The notes: a model not told the origin generated them from the letters alone. Positions 42,031 to 50,314 are shown, numbered from the stretch's first letter. The stretch is DNA of 50,314 nt from Candidatus Allofournierella merdavium (GCA_019118765.1 DWYI01000045.1:1-50314), one strand, 5' to 3'. Program-made: numbers and translations.

Positions 42031-43326
42031 TCAGTCGGTGCGGATGGCGTTGGGGTAGATGCGCCGCATCGTCTCGTCGGGGTAGTGCTCGTCCATGTAC
42101 ACCTGCCAGGCGGCGGTGGCGGGCACGCCCTCGGCCCGCTGGCTGTAGCGGCCCATGGCCAGGGCGCTCATGGAGACGTTGGCGACCATGAACACCACCA
42201 GCACCGCCGTGAGGATCCGCCCCGGCAGGATGGGGATGGACTCGATCCAGCGGGAGAAGGGGGGATAGGCCACCTTGAACCAGGCCACCGCCGCAAAGCC
42301 CCAGAAAAAGCAGTAGAGCAGGTTGATGCGCCCGCCCAGGTTGAAGGGGATCTTGCTGTAATCCCAGAAGACGGTGCCGAACACCAGCTCGGTGAACACG
42401 CTGCACAGGTACTCGTAGGCGCCGCCCAGCACGGTGCCCGCCACGAAGAGGAAGCTGGCGGGCTTGTCCTTGTAGCGGTAGAGCAGCAGGGTGGCCAGGG
42501 CCAGCGCCAGACCCCACACCAGGCTGAAGGGCCCCCACACCACGCTGCTGCGGCTCATCCACACCCCGCCGGTGACCCGGCAGAAGATGGTCTCCACCAC
42601 ATCGCCCAGAAAGGCGCCGATAAAAAACAGCAAAAACAGCTTGGCAAAGCTGCAGCCGGCGGCGAACACCGTGGCCTTCTGCCGCTTTGCGTGCACGAAG
42701 CTGGCGGCGGGGTAGGCCTTCTGGATGCGCCGCTCGGTGCGGGTGAGGATCCAGCCTCCCAGCCGGGCGCTCACCGCGTCCAGCCGGCGGCCGGTGCGCT
42801 GCAGGGCGGGCAGCTTGTGCGCCACGCCCGCCAGGGTCAGCACGCTGGCGATGCCGTCCACCACCAGCAGCGCCGCCAGCGTCCACAGCAGGATGCCCCG
42901 CGCCAGCGAGGGCATCAGGTCATACAGCCCGGTGAGCAGGGGGGCGCCCCACCGCACCATCACCGCGCCCAGCAGGCCCCACAAAACCGAGGCGCTCAGG
43001 CAGATGTAGCCGTCCAGGTTGAAGCGGCGGTTGGAGTAGTCCCACCAGCGGGTGTGGCTCACGTTTTCCAGCAGATGCCCGGCCAGCCATTCCACCACCG
43101 TGGCCAGCACGGCGCTGCCGATAAACAGGAACAGAAGGTTCCCGCGCAGTTCCCACAGGCCCACGGTGATGAGCACGCCGGAGACGCCGTAGATGATGCA
43201 CCAGGGGCCGAACAGCACGCTGCGGTCCACATAGCGGCGGGTGCGGATGGCGGCGAGGGTGGTCTCCAGCACCCAGCCCAGCACCGAAAAGCAGATGAAC
43301 AGCCAAAGGATATGCTCCAGACTCAT
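42031..43326 (-). CDS. Membrane protein with two tandem CmpB-like domains
   Basis: 431 residues, about ten transmembrane helices. Two halves share one pattern. Half 1 has GWVLETTLAAIRTRRYVDRSVLFGPWCIIYGVSG and NVSHTRWWDYSNRRFNLDGYICL. Half 2 has GDVVETIFCRVTGGVWMSRSSVVWGPFSLVWGL and VFGTVFWDYSKIPFNLGGRINLLYC. This matches the family called putative ABC-transporter permease CmpB (PF06541), here duplicated. No ABC ATPase is adjacent and the function is not established. ATG 43326 follows GGGAGGG. Confidence 0.8.
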   Translation of the reverse strand: MSLEHILWLFICFSVLGWVLETTLAAIRTRRYVDRSVLFGPWCIIYGVSGVLITVGLWELRGNLLFLFIGSAVLATVVEWLAGHLLENVSHTRWWDYSNRRFNLDGYICLSASVLWGLLGAVMVRWGAPLLTGLYDLMPSLARGILLWTLAALLVVDGIASVLTLAGVAHKLPALQRTGRRLDAVSARLGGWILTRTERRIQKAYPAASFVHAKRQKATVFAAGCSFAKLFLLFFIGAFLGDVVETIFCRVTGGVWMSRSSVVWGPFSLVWGLALALATLLLYRYKDKPASFLFVAGTVLGGAYEYLCSVFTELVFGTVFWDYSKIPFNLGGRINLLYCFFWGFAAVAWFKVAYPPFSRWIESIPILPGRILTAVLVVFMVANVSMSALAMGRYSQRAEGVPATAAWQVYMDEHYPDETMRRIYPNAIRTD

Positions 43327-43444
43327 ACGAAGACCCTCCCAAGGTCGATCAATAAAAACTGCCCGCCGGGACCGCGCGCCAGTATGATGCGACAGACGGC
43401 CCCTGCGGGCAGAAAAAGGACAATGCGGGCGGCGCCGGCGCGCC

Positions 43445-44320
43445 TTAGCGCCGGGGCTTGCCCTGGTAGACGATGGCCATGGCGTCCGGCCCGGTGTTGC
43501 TGGCCACCGCGGCGCCCAGCTTGAACACCGCGTCCGGGGCGCGGCCGAACTCCTTGCGGCAGAGCTTTTCCAGCTCCTTCACGTTGGGGATGTCGGTGCA
43601 GCCCAGCATGTAGTGGATGTCCCCGTCGGGATAGTCCATCCGCCGGCGGGCCAGCTTGATCATGGCGGCGGGTACGGCGGCGTCGCCCCGCACCTTGTCC
43701 TCCACCTTGGTCACCCCGTCGATCAGGCTGATGATGGGCCGCAGACCCAGCAGCTCGCCGGCAAAGGCCGCCGCCGCGCTGATGCGCCCGCTCTTTTTCA
43801 TCTGCTTCAGGCTGAAGGCGGAGAGCACGATCTCCTGCCGGGCAAAGGCGGCCTCCAGTTCGGCGCACACATAGCCCACCTCAGCCCCGTTGCGCAGCCG
43901 CCGGGCCGCCTGCACCACCGGCGCGCCGTACACATAGGAATAGGTGTGGCTGTCGATCAGGTGGATGTTCAGATCGTGGTCGGGCCGCTCCTCCCGCAGC
44001 ATATCCCGCGCCAGAACCGCCGCGTCGTGGGTGGCGCTGCCGGTGGAATTGATGGTCACATGCACCACGTCGGTGTAGCCCTCGTCCACATACCGGCAGT
44101 ACTGCTCGCAGAACTGCATCGCGGTGACGTGGGCGGTGCTGGGCACCCCCTGGGCGGCGCGGAGCATCTGATAAAATTCGTCAAAGCTGAAATCCCGGCG
44201 CTCCACATAGCTTGCCCCGTCCAGGGTGATGACGAAGGGCAGGATGTCAATGTCGTACTGCTTTTCCAGTTCGGGGGGGATGTCGCAGGCGGAATCGGTC
44301 AAAACGGCGATCTTTCGCAT
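43445..44320 (-). CDS. DegV family fatty-acid-binding protein
   Basis: 291 residues. The DegV core is clear: KIAVLTDSACDIPPELEKQYDIDILPFVITLDG, PSTAHVTAMQFCEQY, HVTINSTGSATHDAA and KKSGRISAAAAFAGELLGLRPIISLIDG. DegV/FakB proteins bind fatty acids for phosphorylation by a FakA kinase. No FakA partner is in the window. ATG 44320 is the start with GAGAGAG upstream; the gene ends a minus-strand run pdxK-trmL-degV. Confidence 0.92.
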   Translation of the reverse strand: MRKIAVLTDSACDIPPELEKQYDIDILPFVITLDGASYVERRDFSFDEFYQMLRAAQGVPSTAHVTAMQFCEQYCRYVDEGYTDVVHVTINSTGSATHDAAVLARDMLREERPDHDLNIHLIDSHTYSYVYGAPVVQAARRLRNGAEVGYVCAELEAAFARQEIVLSAFSLKQMKKSGRISAAAAFAGELLGLRPIISLIDGVTKVEDKVRGDAAVPAAMIKLARRRMDYPDGDIHYMLGCTDIPNVKELEKLCRKEFGRAPDAVFKLGAAVASNTGPDAMAIVYQGKPRR

Positions 44321-44330
44321 AAGGTCTCTC

Positions 44331-44828
44331 TCACTCCCATTGATAGTCACGCAGCTGGCCCCGGCTCTCCAGATCCGCAAAATCCCACTGGCGCAGCACC
44401 TCGTACACGCCCACCGCCACCGAATTGGACAGGTTCAGGCAGCGCACGCCCCGGCGCATGGGAAGCCGCACGCAGAAGGGCTGGTTGCGGTGCAACAGCT
44501 CCTCCGGCAGGCCGGCGTCCTCCCGGCCGAAGACCAGATAGGCGCCGTCGGGATAGGCCACGTCGGTGTGGCGGCGGGGGCCCTTGCTGGTGAAATAGTA
44601 AAAGGGGCCGCTGTTGCGGGCAAAAAAGTCCTCCAGCCCCTCGTAATATGTTATATCAAGCAGGTGCCAGTAGTCAAGCCCGGCGCGCTTGAGGTGCCGG
44701 TCGTCCACCTCAAAGCCCAGGGGCTTCACCAGGTGCAGCCGCGCCCCCGTCACCGCGCAGGTGCGGGCGATGTTGCCGGTGTTCTCCGGGATCTGGGGCT
44801 CCACCAGCACGATGTTCACCACCGGCAT
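44331..44828 (-). CDS. trmL: tRNA (cytidine/uridine(34)-2'-O)-methyltransferase
   Basis: A 165-residue SPOUT methyltransferase that modifies the wobble ribose of leucine tRNAs. IVLVEPQIPENTGNIARTCAVTGARLHLVKPLGF at the N-terminus, LVFGREDAGLPEELL and RCLNLSNSVAVGVYEVLRQ at the C-terminal knot are diagnostic. The start is only 4 bases after the upstream gene's stop, with GGGAGGG inside that gene. Confidence 0.94.
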   Translation of the reverse strand: MPVVNIVLVEPQIPENTGNIARTCAVTGARLHLVKPLGFEVDDRHLKRAGLDYWHLLDITYYEGLEDFFARNSGPFYYFTSKGPRRHTDVAYPDGAYLVFGREDAGLPEELLHRNQPFCVRLPMRRGVRCLNLSNSVAVGVYEVLRQWDFADLESRGQLRDYQWE

Positions 44829-44832
44829 CGCC

Positions 44833-45657
44833 TCAGCCCTCCCGCAGGGCCAGCCGGCCCAGCAGCGGCTCGAACCACACGCCCAGGGCCGTGGCGGCCT
44901 CGGGGTCGGTGGCGGCAATGGCCTCCGCCACAAAGCCGGCGGCGGCGTCGGTGGCGGCGGAGAGGGCGTTGCCCCGCAGCAGCGCCCCGGTGAGCACCGC
45001 GGCGAACAGGTCGCCGGTGCCGGGGTAGCTGCGATCCAGCCGCAGCCGGCGCACCACAAAGCTGGAACGCCCCGCGCCGGCGCAGGCCAGGTTGCGCCCG
45101 GAGGGGATGCCGGTCACCACCGCCTGCGGGCACAGGGTGGTCAGCCGGCCGGCCAGCTCCAGGGCGGCGGCGTCCTCCAGATCGCCCTCGGGGGTGGGCT
45201 GGCCCAGCAGCAGGCAGGCCTCGGTGAGGTTGGGCAGGACCAGGTCCGCCGAGCGGCACAGCGCCTGCATGCCGGGCAGCTTGTCCTCCATGCCGGCGTA
45301 AAAGCGGCCGTGATCGGCCATCACCGGGTCCACCACCTTCAGCGCGTTCGGCCACAGGTAAAAGGCCTTGGCAGCCAGGTGCTGATCCTCCTCGCTGGCT
45401 AAGTATCCGGTGTAGATGCAGTCAAAGGCCACGCCCAGCGAGCGGTAATGCTCCAGTGCCGCGTCGCCGTAGCCCTGGCACAGCTGCACCGCCGGCTGGC
45501 CCAGCCCGCCGGTGTGGGTGGAAAAGATGGCGGTGGGCAGCAGCACGGGCTGGTGGCCCATGGCGGCCAGGACCGGCGCGATCACTGACAGGCTGCACCG
45601 GCCCAGCCCGGACAGATCATGGATGCACAAAACGGTTTTGGGTGCTTGGAATCGCAA
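44833..45657 (-). CDS. pdxY: Pyridoxal/pyridoxamine kinase
   Basis: A 274-residue ribokinase-like enzyme of the PdxY/PdxK type that makes vitamin B6 phosphates; several PLP enzymes (threonine aldolase, SerC) are in this window. CIHDLSGLGRCSLSVIAPVLAAMG, LPTAIFSTHTG, DPVMADHGRFYAG and the catalytic GTGDLFAAVLTGALLRG are visible. The start is TTG 45657 with GGGAGGAG upstream; GTG 45666 is too close to that site. It heads a minus-strand operon with trmL and degV. Confidence 0.9.
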   Translation of the reverse strand: MRFQAPKTVLCIHDLSGLGRCSLSVIAPVLAAMGHQPVLLPTAIFSTHTGGLGQPAVQLCQGYGDAALEHYRSLGVAFDCIYTGYLASEEDQHLAAKAFYLWPNALKVVDPVMADHGRFYAGMEDKLPGMQALCRSADLVLPNLTEACLLLGQPTPEGDLEDAAALELAGRLTTLCPQAVVTGIPSGRNLACAGAGRSSFVVRRLRLDRSYPGTGDLFAAVLTGALLRGNALSAATDAAAGFVAEAIAATDPEAATALGVWFEPLLGRLALREG

Positions 45658-45833
45658 AAGGGTCACTCCTCCCGGCGCGGGCCGGGCCCGTACCAATCGT
45701 GTAGAATCATTGCACTCTATTGTAGCACAAACCAGAGGGCAAAAAAAGACGTATGGAGGAACATTTTGCGGGAAATACTAAGACAGGACCCGGCAACGAC
45801 CGGGCTACGCAGACAAAGAGGAGGGGTACTGAA

Positions 45834-46025
45834 ATGAACAAACGCACCACCCGCACCACCATGATGGTAGCCGGCGGGCTGGCCGCCGCCACCGCCATGA
45901 CGGCCGCCGGCATGGCCGCCGCCAAGAACAGCCGCAAGGTGAAGAAGATGGCCAAAAAGGTGGGCCACGGGGCCCAGCAGGCTGTGCTGGACCTGGACAA
46001 GGCCATCGGCCGCTATTACCGCTGA
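45834..46025 (+). CDS. Small membrane-anchored basic protein, unknown
   Basis: 63 residues. A short Arg/Thr N-terminus, one Ala/Gly/Met-rich hydrophobic helix (about 10-30), then a Lys-rich segment (KNSRKVKKMAKKVGHGAQQAVLDLDKAIGRYYR). GAGGAGGGG precedes ATG 45834 and a terminator follows, which supports a real gene. No family is recognised. The basic tail would face the cytoplasm or bind an acidic partner; this is speculation. Confidence 0.65.
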   Translation: MNKRTTRTTMMVAGGLAAATAMTAAGMAAAKNSRKVKKMAKKVGHGAQQAVLDLDKAIGRYYR

Positions 46026-46048
46026 GGGGGCGTTCGCCCCCCCCCCGG

Positions 46049-46079
46049 GGCCGCGCGGGCAGCGCGGCCTGTTTTTTTG
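46049..46079 (+). terminator. Terminator after the 63-residue gene
   Basis: An 8-bp GC stem (46049-46056 with 46062-46069), loop GGGCA, then TG and seven T. Confidence 0.85.
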
Positions 46080-46090
46080 CCCCGCCGCAC

Positions 46091-46119
46091 TTGCATTTTG
46101 CGCCGCCAGGTGGTATAAC
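46091..46119 (+). promoter_or_regulatory. Promoter of the repeat-bearing lipoprotein gene
   Basis: TTGCAT (46091-46096), a 17-base spacer and TATAAC (46114-46119). Confidence 0.6.
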
Positions 46120-46182
46120 GGCAATGAGGAAGACCGCCGGGGCACACGGCCCCGGCGCAAGTGCAAGGAGGTCTCTTGTAAG

Positions 46183-47010
46183 ATGAAACAGAGTTTGGCT
46201 TTGGCCCTCGCCGCGGCGATGGCCCTCTCGCTCGCGGGCTGCGGCGGCAATGCGCCCGCTTCCCAGCCGGCCAGCGTGTCCCAGTCCGCTTCCCAGCCGG
46301 CGAGCGCGCCCCAGTCCGCTTCCCAGCCGGCCAGCGCTTCCCAGCCGGCGAGCGTGTCCCAGCCGGCCGGCGAGACGGCGCGGGGCAACTATTTTGAACA
46401 GAACGGCATCCCCGTGCTGGACGCGCCGTCGGATTGCGAGGTGCGCGCGGTGGCCTACGATATGGAGGACAGCACCATCCAGCGCACGGTGCCGGCCAAG
46501 GTCAGCGCCAAAGTGGTGGTGGGCGATGCGGAGAAAGAGGGCTACAAAAAGGTCGCGCTGTATGTGACGGTGACCTGCTCCGACTTTGCCTTCAACGAGG
46601 AGGGCGGGCTGGACGAGAACGTGGCCTACAACAGCGGCATTTACGACCTGTACACCGGCCGGGCGCTGCCCAGCCGCAGCACCACCGGTGACGCGGCGTA
46701 CGATTATTCCGCCACCGTGGAGGTGGACGGCACTTCCTACGACATCTCCTACAGCAAGAACGTTCAGTGGATGGTGCTGCCGTTGGACGGTGGGGAAGTG
46801 TACCGACGGTGCAACCAGAACTGGGTGTTTGAGGTGCCCGAGGCCTACGACGGCCTGGTCTACTGCGCCGCCGACAAGCTGAGCTACGACCCTTCCACCT
46901 ACAGCGAGGAGATCGACGAGAACGAGTATTACGCGATGGATCTTTTGAACGACGAGAGCTGCGCGGCGGACACCACGGTGTTCTTCCGCTTTGGCGACAA
47001 GACCCAATGA
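46183..47010 (+). CDS. Predicted lipoprotein with Ser/Gln/Pro/Ala repeat linker
   Basis: 275 residues. The signal peptide ends in lipobox SLAGC with Cys20. Residues about 27-62 are low-complexity repeats of SQPAS/SQSAS, a likely flexible linker through the cell wall. The remaining 210 residues form an acidic, aromatic-rich domain without a recognised motif. AAGGAGG precedes ATG 46183. It is monocistronic, with its own promoter and terminator. Unknown function. Confidence 0.75.
   Translation: MKQSLALALAAAMALSLAGCGGNAPASQPASVSQSASQPASAPQSASQPASASQPASVSQPAGETARGNYFEQNGIPVLDAPSDCEVRAVAYDMEDSTIQRTVPAKVSAKVVVGDAEKEGYKKVALYVTVTCSDFAFNEEGGLDENVAYNSGIYDLYTGRALPSRSTTGDAAYDYSATVEVDGTSYDISYSKNVQWMVLPLDGGEVYRRCNQNWVFEVPEAYDGLVYCAADKLSYDPSTYSEEIDENEYYAMDLLNDESCAADTTVFFRFGDKTQ
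46261..46368 (+). repeat. Tandem repeat inside the lipoprotein gene
   Basis: Two 30-bp units (46261 and 46291) are followed by two 18-bp units (46321 and 46339) and a partial unit, all beginning TCCCAGCCGGC and all in frame. Unit number could vary between strains by slippage. Confidence 0.85.
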
Positions 47011-47028
47011 GCTTTTGGCTGAACGCCC

Positions 47029-47060
47029 GGGCCGCGCGCAACGCGCGGCCCTTTTTTTAT
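47029..47060 (+). terminator. Terminator after lipoprotein gene
   Basis: A perfect 10-bp stem (47029-47038 with 47042-47051), loop CAA, then seven T. Confidence 0.9.
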
Positions 47061-47087
47061 TTGGGAAAAAACTTTACAAAATGTCTG

Positions 47088-47117
47088 GTGACAGGCCCCG
47101 CGCCGGGAGAGTATAAT
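47088..47117 (+). promoter_or_regulatory. Promoter of the patatin-like gene
   Basis: GTGACA (47088-47093), an 18-base spacer and perfect TATAAT (47112-47117). Confidence 0.65.
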
Positions 47118-47158
47118 AGAACCAGCGACATAAAACGACGAAAAGGAGCGTGAGGAGG

Positions 47159-48022
47159 ATGGAAGCGACGACCACCCTCATTCTGGAAGGGGGCGCCATG
47201 CGGGGGCTGTTCACCTCGGGCGTGCTGGATGTGTTCATGGAGAACGACCTGTATTTTCCCCAGGTGGCGGGGGTCTCGGCCGGGGCGCTGAACGGGGTGA
47301 ACTATGTGGCGCACCAGCCCGGGCGCAGCCGGGCGGTGAATTTGGACTACGCCAACGACCCCCGGTATATGGGCGCGGGGCATCTGTTGAAGGAGTTCAG
47401 CTATTTCAACTTCGACTTTCTGCTGGGTGAGGTGAGCGAGACCCTCAATCCCCTGGATTTCGACACCCTCTATTCCTCGCCTCAGAAGCTGTGGGCGGTG
47501 GCCACCGACTGCCGCACCGGCGGCCCGGTGTATTTTGAGAAAAACGAGCAGGGCATCGACTTCATGGACGCGGTGCGGGCCTCCGCCAGCCTGCCCCTGA
47601 TGGGCCACATGGTGAAGGTGGGGCGGCACGTCTGCCTGGACGGCGGGGTGGCGAACCCGGTGCCCCTGCCGGAGGACCTGCCCTTTGCCACGGGCAAAAC
47701 GGTGCTGGTGCTCACGAGGCAGGCGGGCTTTCGCAAGGGGGCGCAGCCCTATGTGGTGCGCCGGCTCTACCGCCGGCGGTACGGCGCCCACCCGGAACTG
47801 CTGGAGGCGTGCCTGACCGGCCCGGAGCGGTACAATCACCGCATGGATGAGATCGACCGGATGGAGGCGGCGGGGGAACTGTTCGTCATCCGCCCCGAGG
47901 AACCGGTGACGGTGAGCCGGGCCGAGCGCAACGTGGAAAAGCTGGACGCCCTCTACCGCCGGGGCCGGGTGGCCGCCGAGAAGGCGCTGCCGGCGCTGCG
48001 GCAGTTTCTGGAGCAGGAATGA
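47159..48022 (+). CDS. Patatin-like phospholipase (RssA/YjjU type)
   Basis: 287 residues. The oxyanion motif LEGGAMRGLFTSGVLD, the nucleophile elbow VAGVSAGALNG and the second catalytic residue in CLDGGVANPVPL form the Ser-Asp dyad of patatin lipases. The C-terminal DUF6363-like part has MDEIDRMEAAGELFVIRPEEP. It is expected to hydrolyse acyl lipids in the cytoplasm; the true substrate is not known. ATG 47159 lies 10 bases after AAAGGAG; GTG 47150 is an alternative start. Confidence 0.9.
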   Translation: MEATTTLILEGGAMRGLFTSGVLDVFMENDLYFPQVAGVSAGALNGVNYVAHQPGRSRAVNLDYANDPRYMGAGHLLKEFSYFNFDFLLGEVSETLNPLDFDTLYSSPQKLWAVATDCRTGGPVYFEKNEQGIDFMDAVRASASLPLMGHMVKVGRHVCLDGGVANPVPLPEDLPFATGKTVLVLTRQAGFRKGAQPYVVRRLYRRRYGAHPELLEACLTGPERYNHRMDEIDRMEAAGELFVIRPEEPVTVSRAERNVEKLDALYRRGRVAAEKALPALRQFLEQE

Positions 48023-48027
48023 AAGAA

Positions 48028-48067
48028 GCGACCCCCGGGGCCATGGCCCCGGGGGTCGCCTGTTTGC
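48028..48067 (+). terminator. Terminator between patatin and serA genes
   Basis: A perfect 15-bp stem (48028-48042 with 48045-48059) and a short T-containing tail. The genes are convergent. Confidence 0.7.
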
Positions 48068-48088
48068 GGCGGAGAAGAAAAGACCGTT

Positions 48089-49252
48089 TTACAGCATCCG
48101 CACCCGGATCACCGAGGGGATGGCGGCCAGCTGGTCCGCCAGGGCGGGGTCGACGCCGCCGGTGACGTCCAGCAGGGTGTAGGCCATTTCTTTTTTGCTC
48201 TTGTTCACCATGTTCTCAATGTTCAGCTTGCTCTGGGTGATGGCGGCGGTGATGGCGCTGATGAGGCCCGGCTCATTCATGTGGATCACGCACACCCGCT
48301 TGCCGGCGGCCCGGGGCTGCACCACCTCGGGCAGGTTCACGCTGTTTTTGATGTTGCCGTTCAGCAGGTAGTCCGCCAGCTGGCTGGCGGCCATCACGGC
48401 GCAGTTCTCCTCACTCTCGGGGGTGGAGGCCCCCAGGTGGGGGATGCAGGTGATGCCCGGCACCCCCAGCAGTTCGGCGGAGGGGAAGTCGGTGACGTAG
48501 GCGGCCAGCTGGCCCTCGGCCAGCGCCGCCAGCAGGTCGGCGTTGTTCACAAGTTCGCCGCGGGCAAAGTTCAAAAGGCGCATCCCCGGTTTGCAGGCCC
48601 GGAACAGCGCCGCGTTGAAGGAACCCTTGGTCTGGGGGTTCACCGGCAGATGCAGGGTGAGGTAGTCGCACTGGGCCGCCAGTTCCGCCAGGGTCACGCT
48701 GTGGCGCACCCCGCGGCTGAGGTTCCAGGCCGCCTGTACCGAGATGTAGGGGTCGTAGCCGTAGACCTCCATCCCCAGATGCACCGCCGCGTTGGCCACC
48801 TTCACGCCGATGGCGCCCAGGCCCACCACGCCCAGCTTTTTGCCCGCCAGTTCCGGGCCCACAAACTGGCTCTTGCCCTTTTCCACCAGCGCCGGCACCG
48901 CGTCCCCCTCGCCGGCAAGGCCCTGCACCCACTCCATCGCGGGCAGCAGGTTGCGGCTGGCAAGCACCAGGCCGCCGATGGTCAGTTCCGCCACGCCGCC
49001 GGCGTTGGCGCCGGGGGTGTTGAACACCACCACCCCCGCCGCGCTGCACTTGTCCACCGGGATGTTGTTCACCCCCGCGCCCGCCCGGCCGATGGCCAGC
49101 AGGCTGTCGGGCAGGGGCATGTCGTGCATTTTGGCGCTGCGCACCAGAATGCCCTGGGGCGCGTCGGCGTCGTTGTCCACCCGGAACTGGGCGGGCCCCA
49201 GCTTGGCCAGGCCCGCGGGTGCGATGTTGTTCAGTGTTTTGATGGTATACAT
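48089..49252 (-). CDS. serA: D-3-phosphoglycerate dehydrogenase with ACT domain
   Basis: A 387-residue enzyme for the first step of serine synthesis. GAGVNNIPVDKCSAAGVVVFNTPGANA is the substrate region, GVVGLGAIGVKVANAA the NAD fold, LLNFARGELVNN the catalytic Arg region and CIPHLGASTPESEENCA the catalytic His. An ACT domain at about 310-387 (RVCVIHMNEPGLISAITAAI) suggests serine feedback control. Lies 19 bp after serC, with AGGAGAAAGGG before the start. Confidence 0.95.
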   Translation of the reverse strand: MYTIKTLNNIAPAGLAKLGPAQFRVDNDADAPQGILVRSAKMHDMPLPDSLLAIGRAGAGVNNIPVDKCSAAGVVVFNTPGANAGGVAELTIGGLVLASRNLLPAMEWVQGLAGEGDAVPALVEKGKSQFVGPELAGKKLGVVGLGAIGVKVANAAVHLGMEVYGYDPYISVQAAWNLSRGVRHSVTLAELAAQCDYLTLHLPVNPQTKGSFNAALFRACKPGMRLLNFARGELVNNADLLAALAEGQLAAYVTDFPSAELLGVPGITCIPHLGASTPESEENCAVMAASQLADYLLNGNIKNSVNLPEVVQPRAAGKRVCVIHMNEPGLISAITAAITQSKLNIENMVNKSKKEMAYTLLDVTGGVDPALADQLAAIPSVIRVRML

Positions 49253-49271
49253 AAGGCCCTTTCTCCTTTTA

Positions 49272-50314
49272 TCAGCCGTACTGCTTTACAAAATCTTCCA
49301 TGAACTGCACCAGTTTGGCCACGCCCTCGGCGGGCATGGCGTTGTAGATGGAGGCGCGCATGCCGCCCACCAGCCGGTGGCCCTTCAGGTTCACAAAGCC
49401 CGCCTCGGCGGCCTTGGCGCAGAAGAGTTTGTCGGTGTCGGGGTCGGGGCTGGTGAAGGTGACGTTCATGATGCTGCGGTCGGGTTTGTTCACCGGGTTT
49501 TTGAAGAACTCCTGGCTGTCCAGATAGTCGTACAGCACCTTGGCCTTGGCGTTGTTGCGCTTTTCCATCTCCGCAAGGCCCCCGATCTCCTCCTCGATGT
49601 ACTTGAGGGTGAGGCCGGTCATGTAGATGCACCAGCAGGGGGGCGTGTTGTACATGCTGTCCGCTTCGATCAGGGTGGTGTAGTTCAGCATGCTGGGCAC
49701 GTTCTGCGCCGCGTGGCCCAACAGGTCCTCCCGCACGATGGCGATGGCCATGCCCGCCGGGGCCACGTTCTTCTGCACCCCGAAGTAGATCAGGCCGTAC
49801 TTCGACACGTCGGTGGGGCGGCTCAGGATGCAGCTGCTCATGTCCGACACCAGGGGCACGCCCTCCACCTGGGGCACCTTGGTGAACCGGGTGCCGAAGA
49901 TGGTGTTGTTCTCGCAGATATGTACATAGCTGGCCCCGGGGGTGTACTGGATGGCGTCCACGTCGGGGATGGCGGTGTAGTTGATGTCCTTGGTGTTGGC
50001 CACGATGTTCACCTTGCCGAACTTGGCCGCCTCCTTGGCCGCCCGGTTCGAGAAGTTGCCGGTGACCAGATAGTCCGCCTGGCCGGTGGTCATCAGGTTC
50101 AGGGGCACCATGTCGAACTGGGTGGAGGCGCCGCCCTGGATGAAGCCCACCTTGTAATTGTCCGGGATGGACAGCACCCGCCGCAGCCGGGCCTCGGTGT
50201 CCTTGATAATGGCGTCGAAGGTACTGCTGCGATGACTCATCTCCATCACGGACTGCCCGCTGGAGCCGTATTCCATCAGCTCTGACTGGGCGGTCTTGAG
50301 CACCTGCTCAAACA
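49272..50314 (-). CDS. serC: Phosphoserine aminotransferase, 5' end outside window
   Basis: At least 346 residues are visible; the frame stays open through the window edge (FEQVLKTAQ), so the start is not here. It is a class V PLP aminotransferase. VGFIQGGASTQFDMVPLNL, SDMSSCILSRP and the PLP-lysine motif YFGVQKNVAPAG are SerC signatures, with RHRR-like GHRLVGGMRASIYNA near the end. It turns 3-phosphohydroxypyruvate to phosphoserine, the step after SerA, encoded just downstream. Confidence 0.96.
   Translation of the reverse strand, partial: FEQVLKTAQSELMEYGSSGQSVMEMSHRSSTFDAIIKDTEARLRRVLSIPDNYKVGFIQGGASTQFDMVPLNLMTTGQADYLVTGNFSNRAAKEAAKFGKVNIVANTKDINYTAIPDVDAIQYTPGASYVHICENNTIFGTRFTKVPQVEGVPLVSDMSSCILSRPTDVSKYGLIYFGVQKNVAPAGMAIAIVREDLLGHAAQNVPSMLNYTTLIEADSMYNTPPCWCIYMTGLTLKYIEEEIGGLAEMEKRNNAKAKVLYDYLDSQEFFKNPVNKPDRSIMNVTFTSPDPDTDKLFCAKAAEAGFVNLKGHRLVGGMRASIYNAMPAEGVAKLVQFMEDFVKQYG

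Overview
The window looks like ordinary chromosome of a GC-rich anaerobic Firmicute, most likely a gut member of the Oscillospiraceae/Ruminococcaceae (Clostridia). The grounds are the rimP-nusA-ylxR-ylxQ-infB-rbfA order, a GlpP antiterminator, a single-chain alpha2-type glycyl-tRNA synthetase, a CotF-like spore-coat protein, DegV, LrgAB, near-consensus sigma-A promoters and AAGGAGG ribosome sites. Genus cannot be fixed from this sequence alone. No phage, transposase, CRISPR array or plasmid function was seen.

Layout. 1-6984: glycerol catabolism. A GlpA-like and a GlpB-like oxidoreductase are on the minus strand, and glpP-glpK on the plus strand, separated by a large membrane-anchored alpha/beta-hydrolase. 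Three promoters here (for glpA, the hydrolase and glpP) are each followed by an intrinsic terminator inside the 5' leader. At least the two glp leaders fit GlpP-controlled antitermination. 7007-9560: a CotF-like protein, a DUF1622 membrane protein, then a Pro-Gly-Phe tRNA operon. Its roughly 300-nt leader carries broken copies of the tRNA-Pro 5' end, and it is followed by a 137-139-bp period repeat array. 9564-15711: a small TetR operon, then a two-component system (response regulator frameshifted) divergent from a BcrA/LanFEG-like ABC exporter, with 11-bp-phased repeats between them. 15881-19708: glyS, lrgAB and an M29 aminopeptidase.

19821-31981: a translation and RNA block (rimP, nusA, ylxR, ylxQ, infB, rbfA, nrnA, truB, ribF, a GT-C-like membrane protein, rpsO, pnp). 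It has a three-helix leader before rpsO and an 18-bp stem-loop before pnp that resembles an RNase III site. 32056-36392: cell-surface sugar genes (a GT2 glycosyltransferase and dTDP-rhamnose genes rfbA, rfbD, rfbB, with no rfbC in view). 36612-50314: two lipoproteins, threonine aldolase, proBA, an anchored acidic-tail protein, a duplicated CmpB-like membrane protein, degV, trmL, a pyridoxal kinase, a patatin-like protein, and serA with a partial serC.

Most genes are housekeeping. The least explained features are the hairpin array after the tRNA operon (8826-9375), whose four copies preserve one fold through paired base changes, the tRNA-fragment leader before it, and the set of leader terminators around the glp genes.
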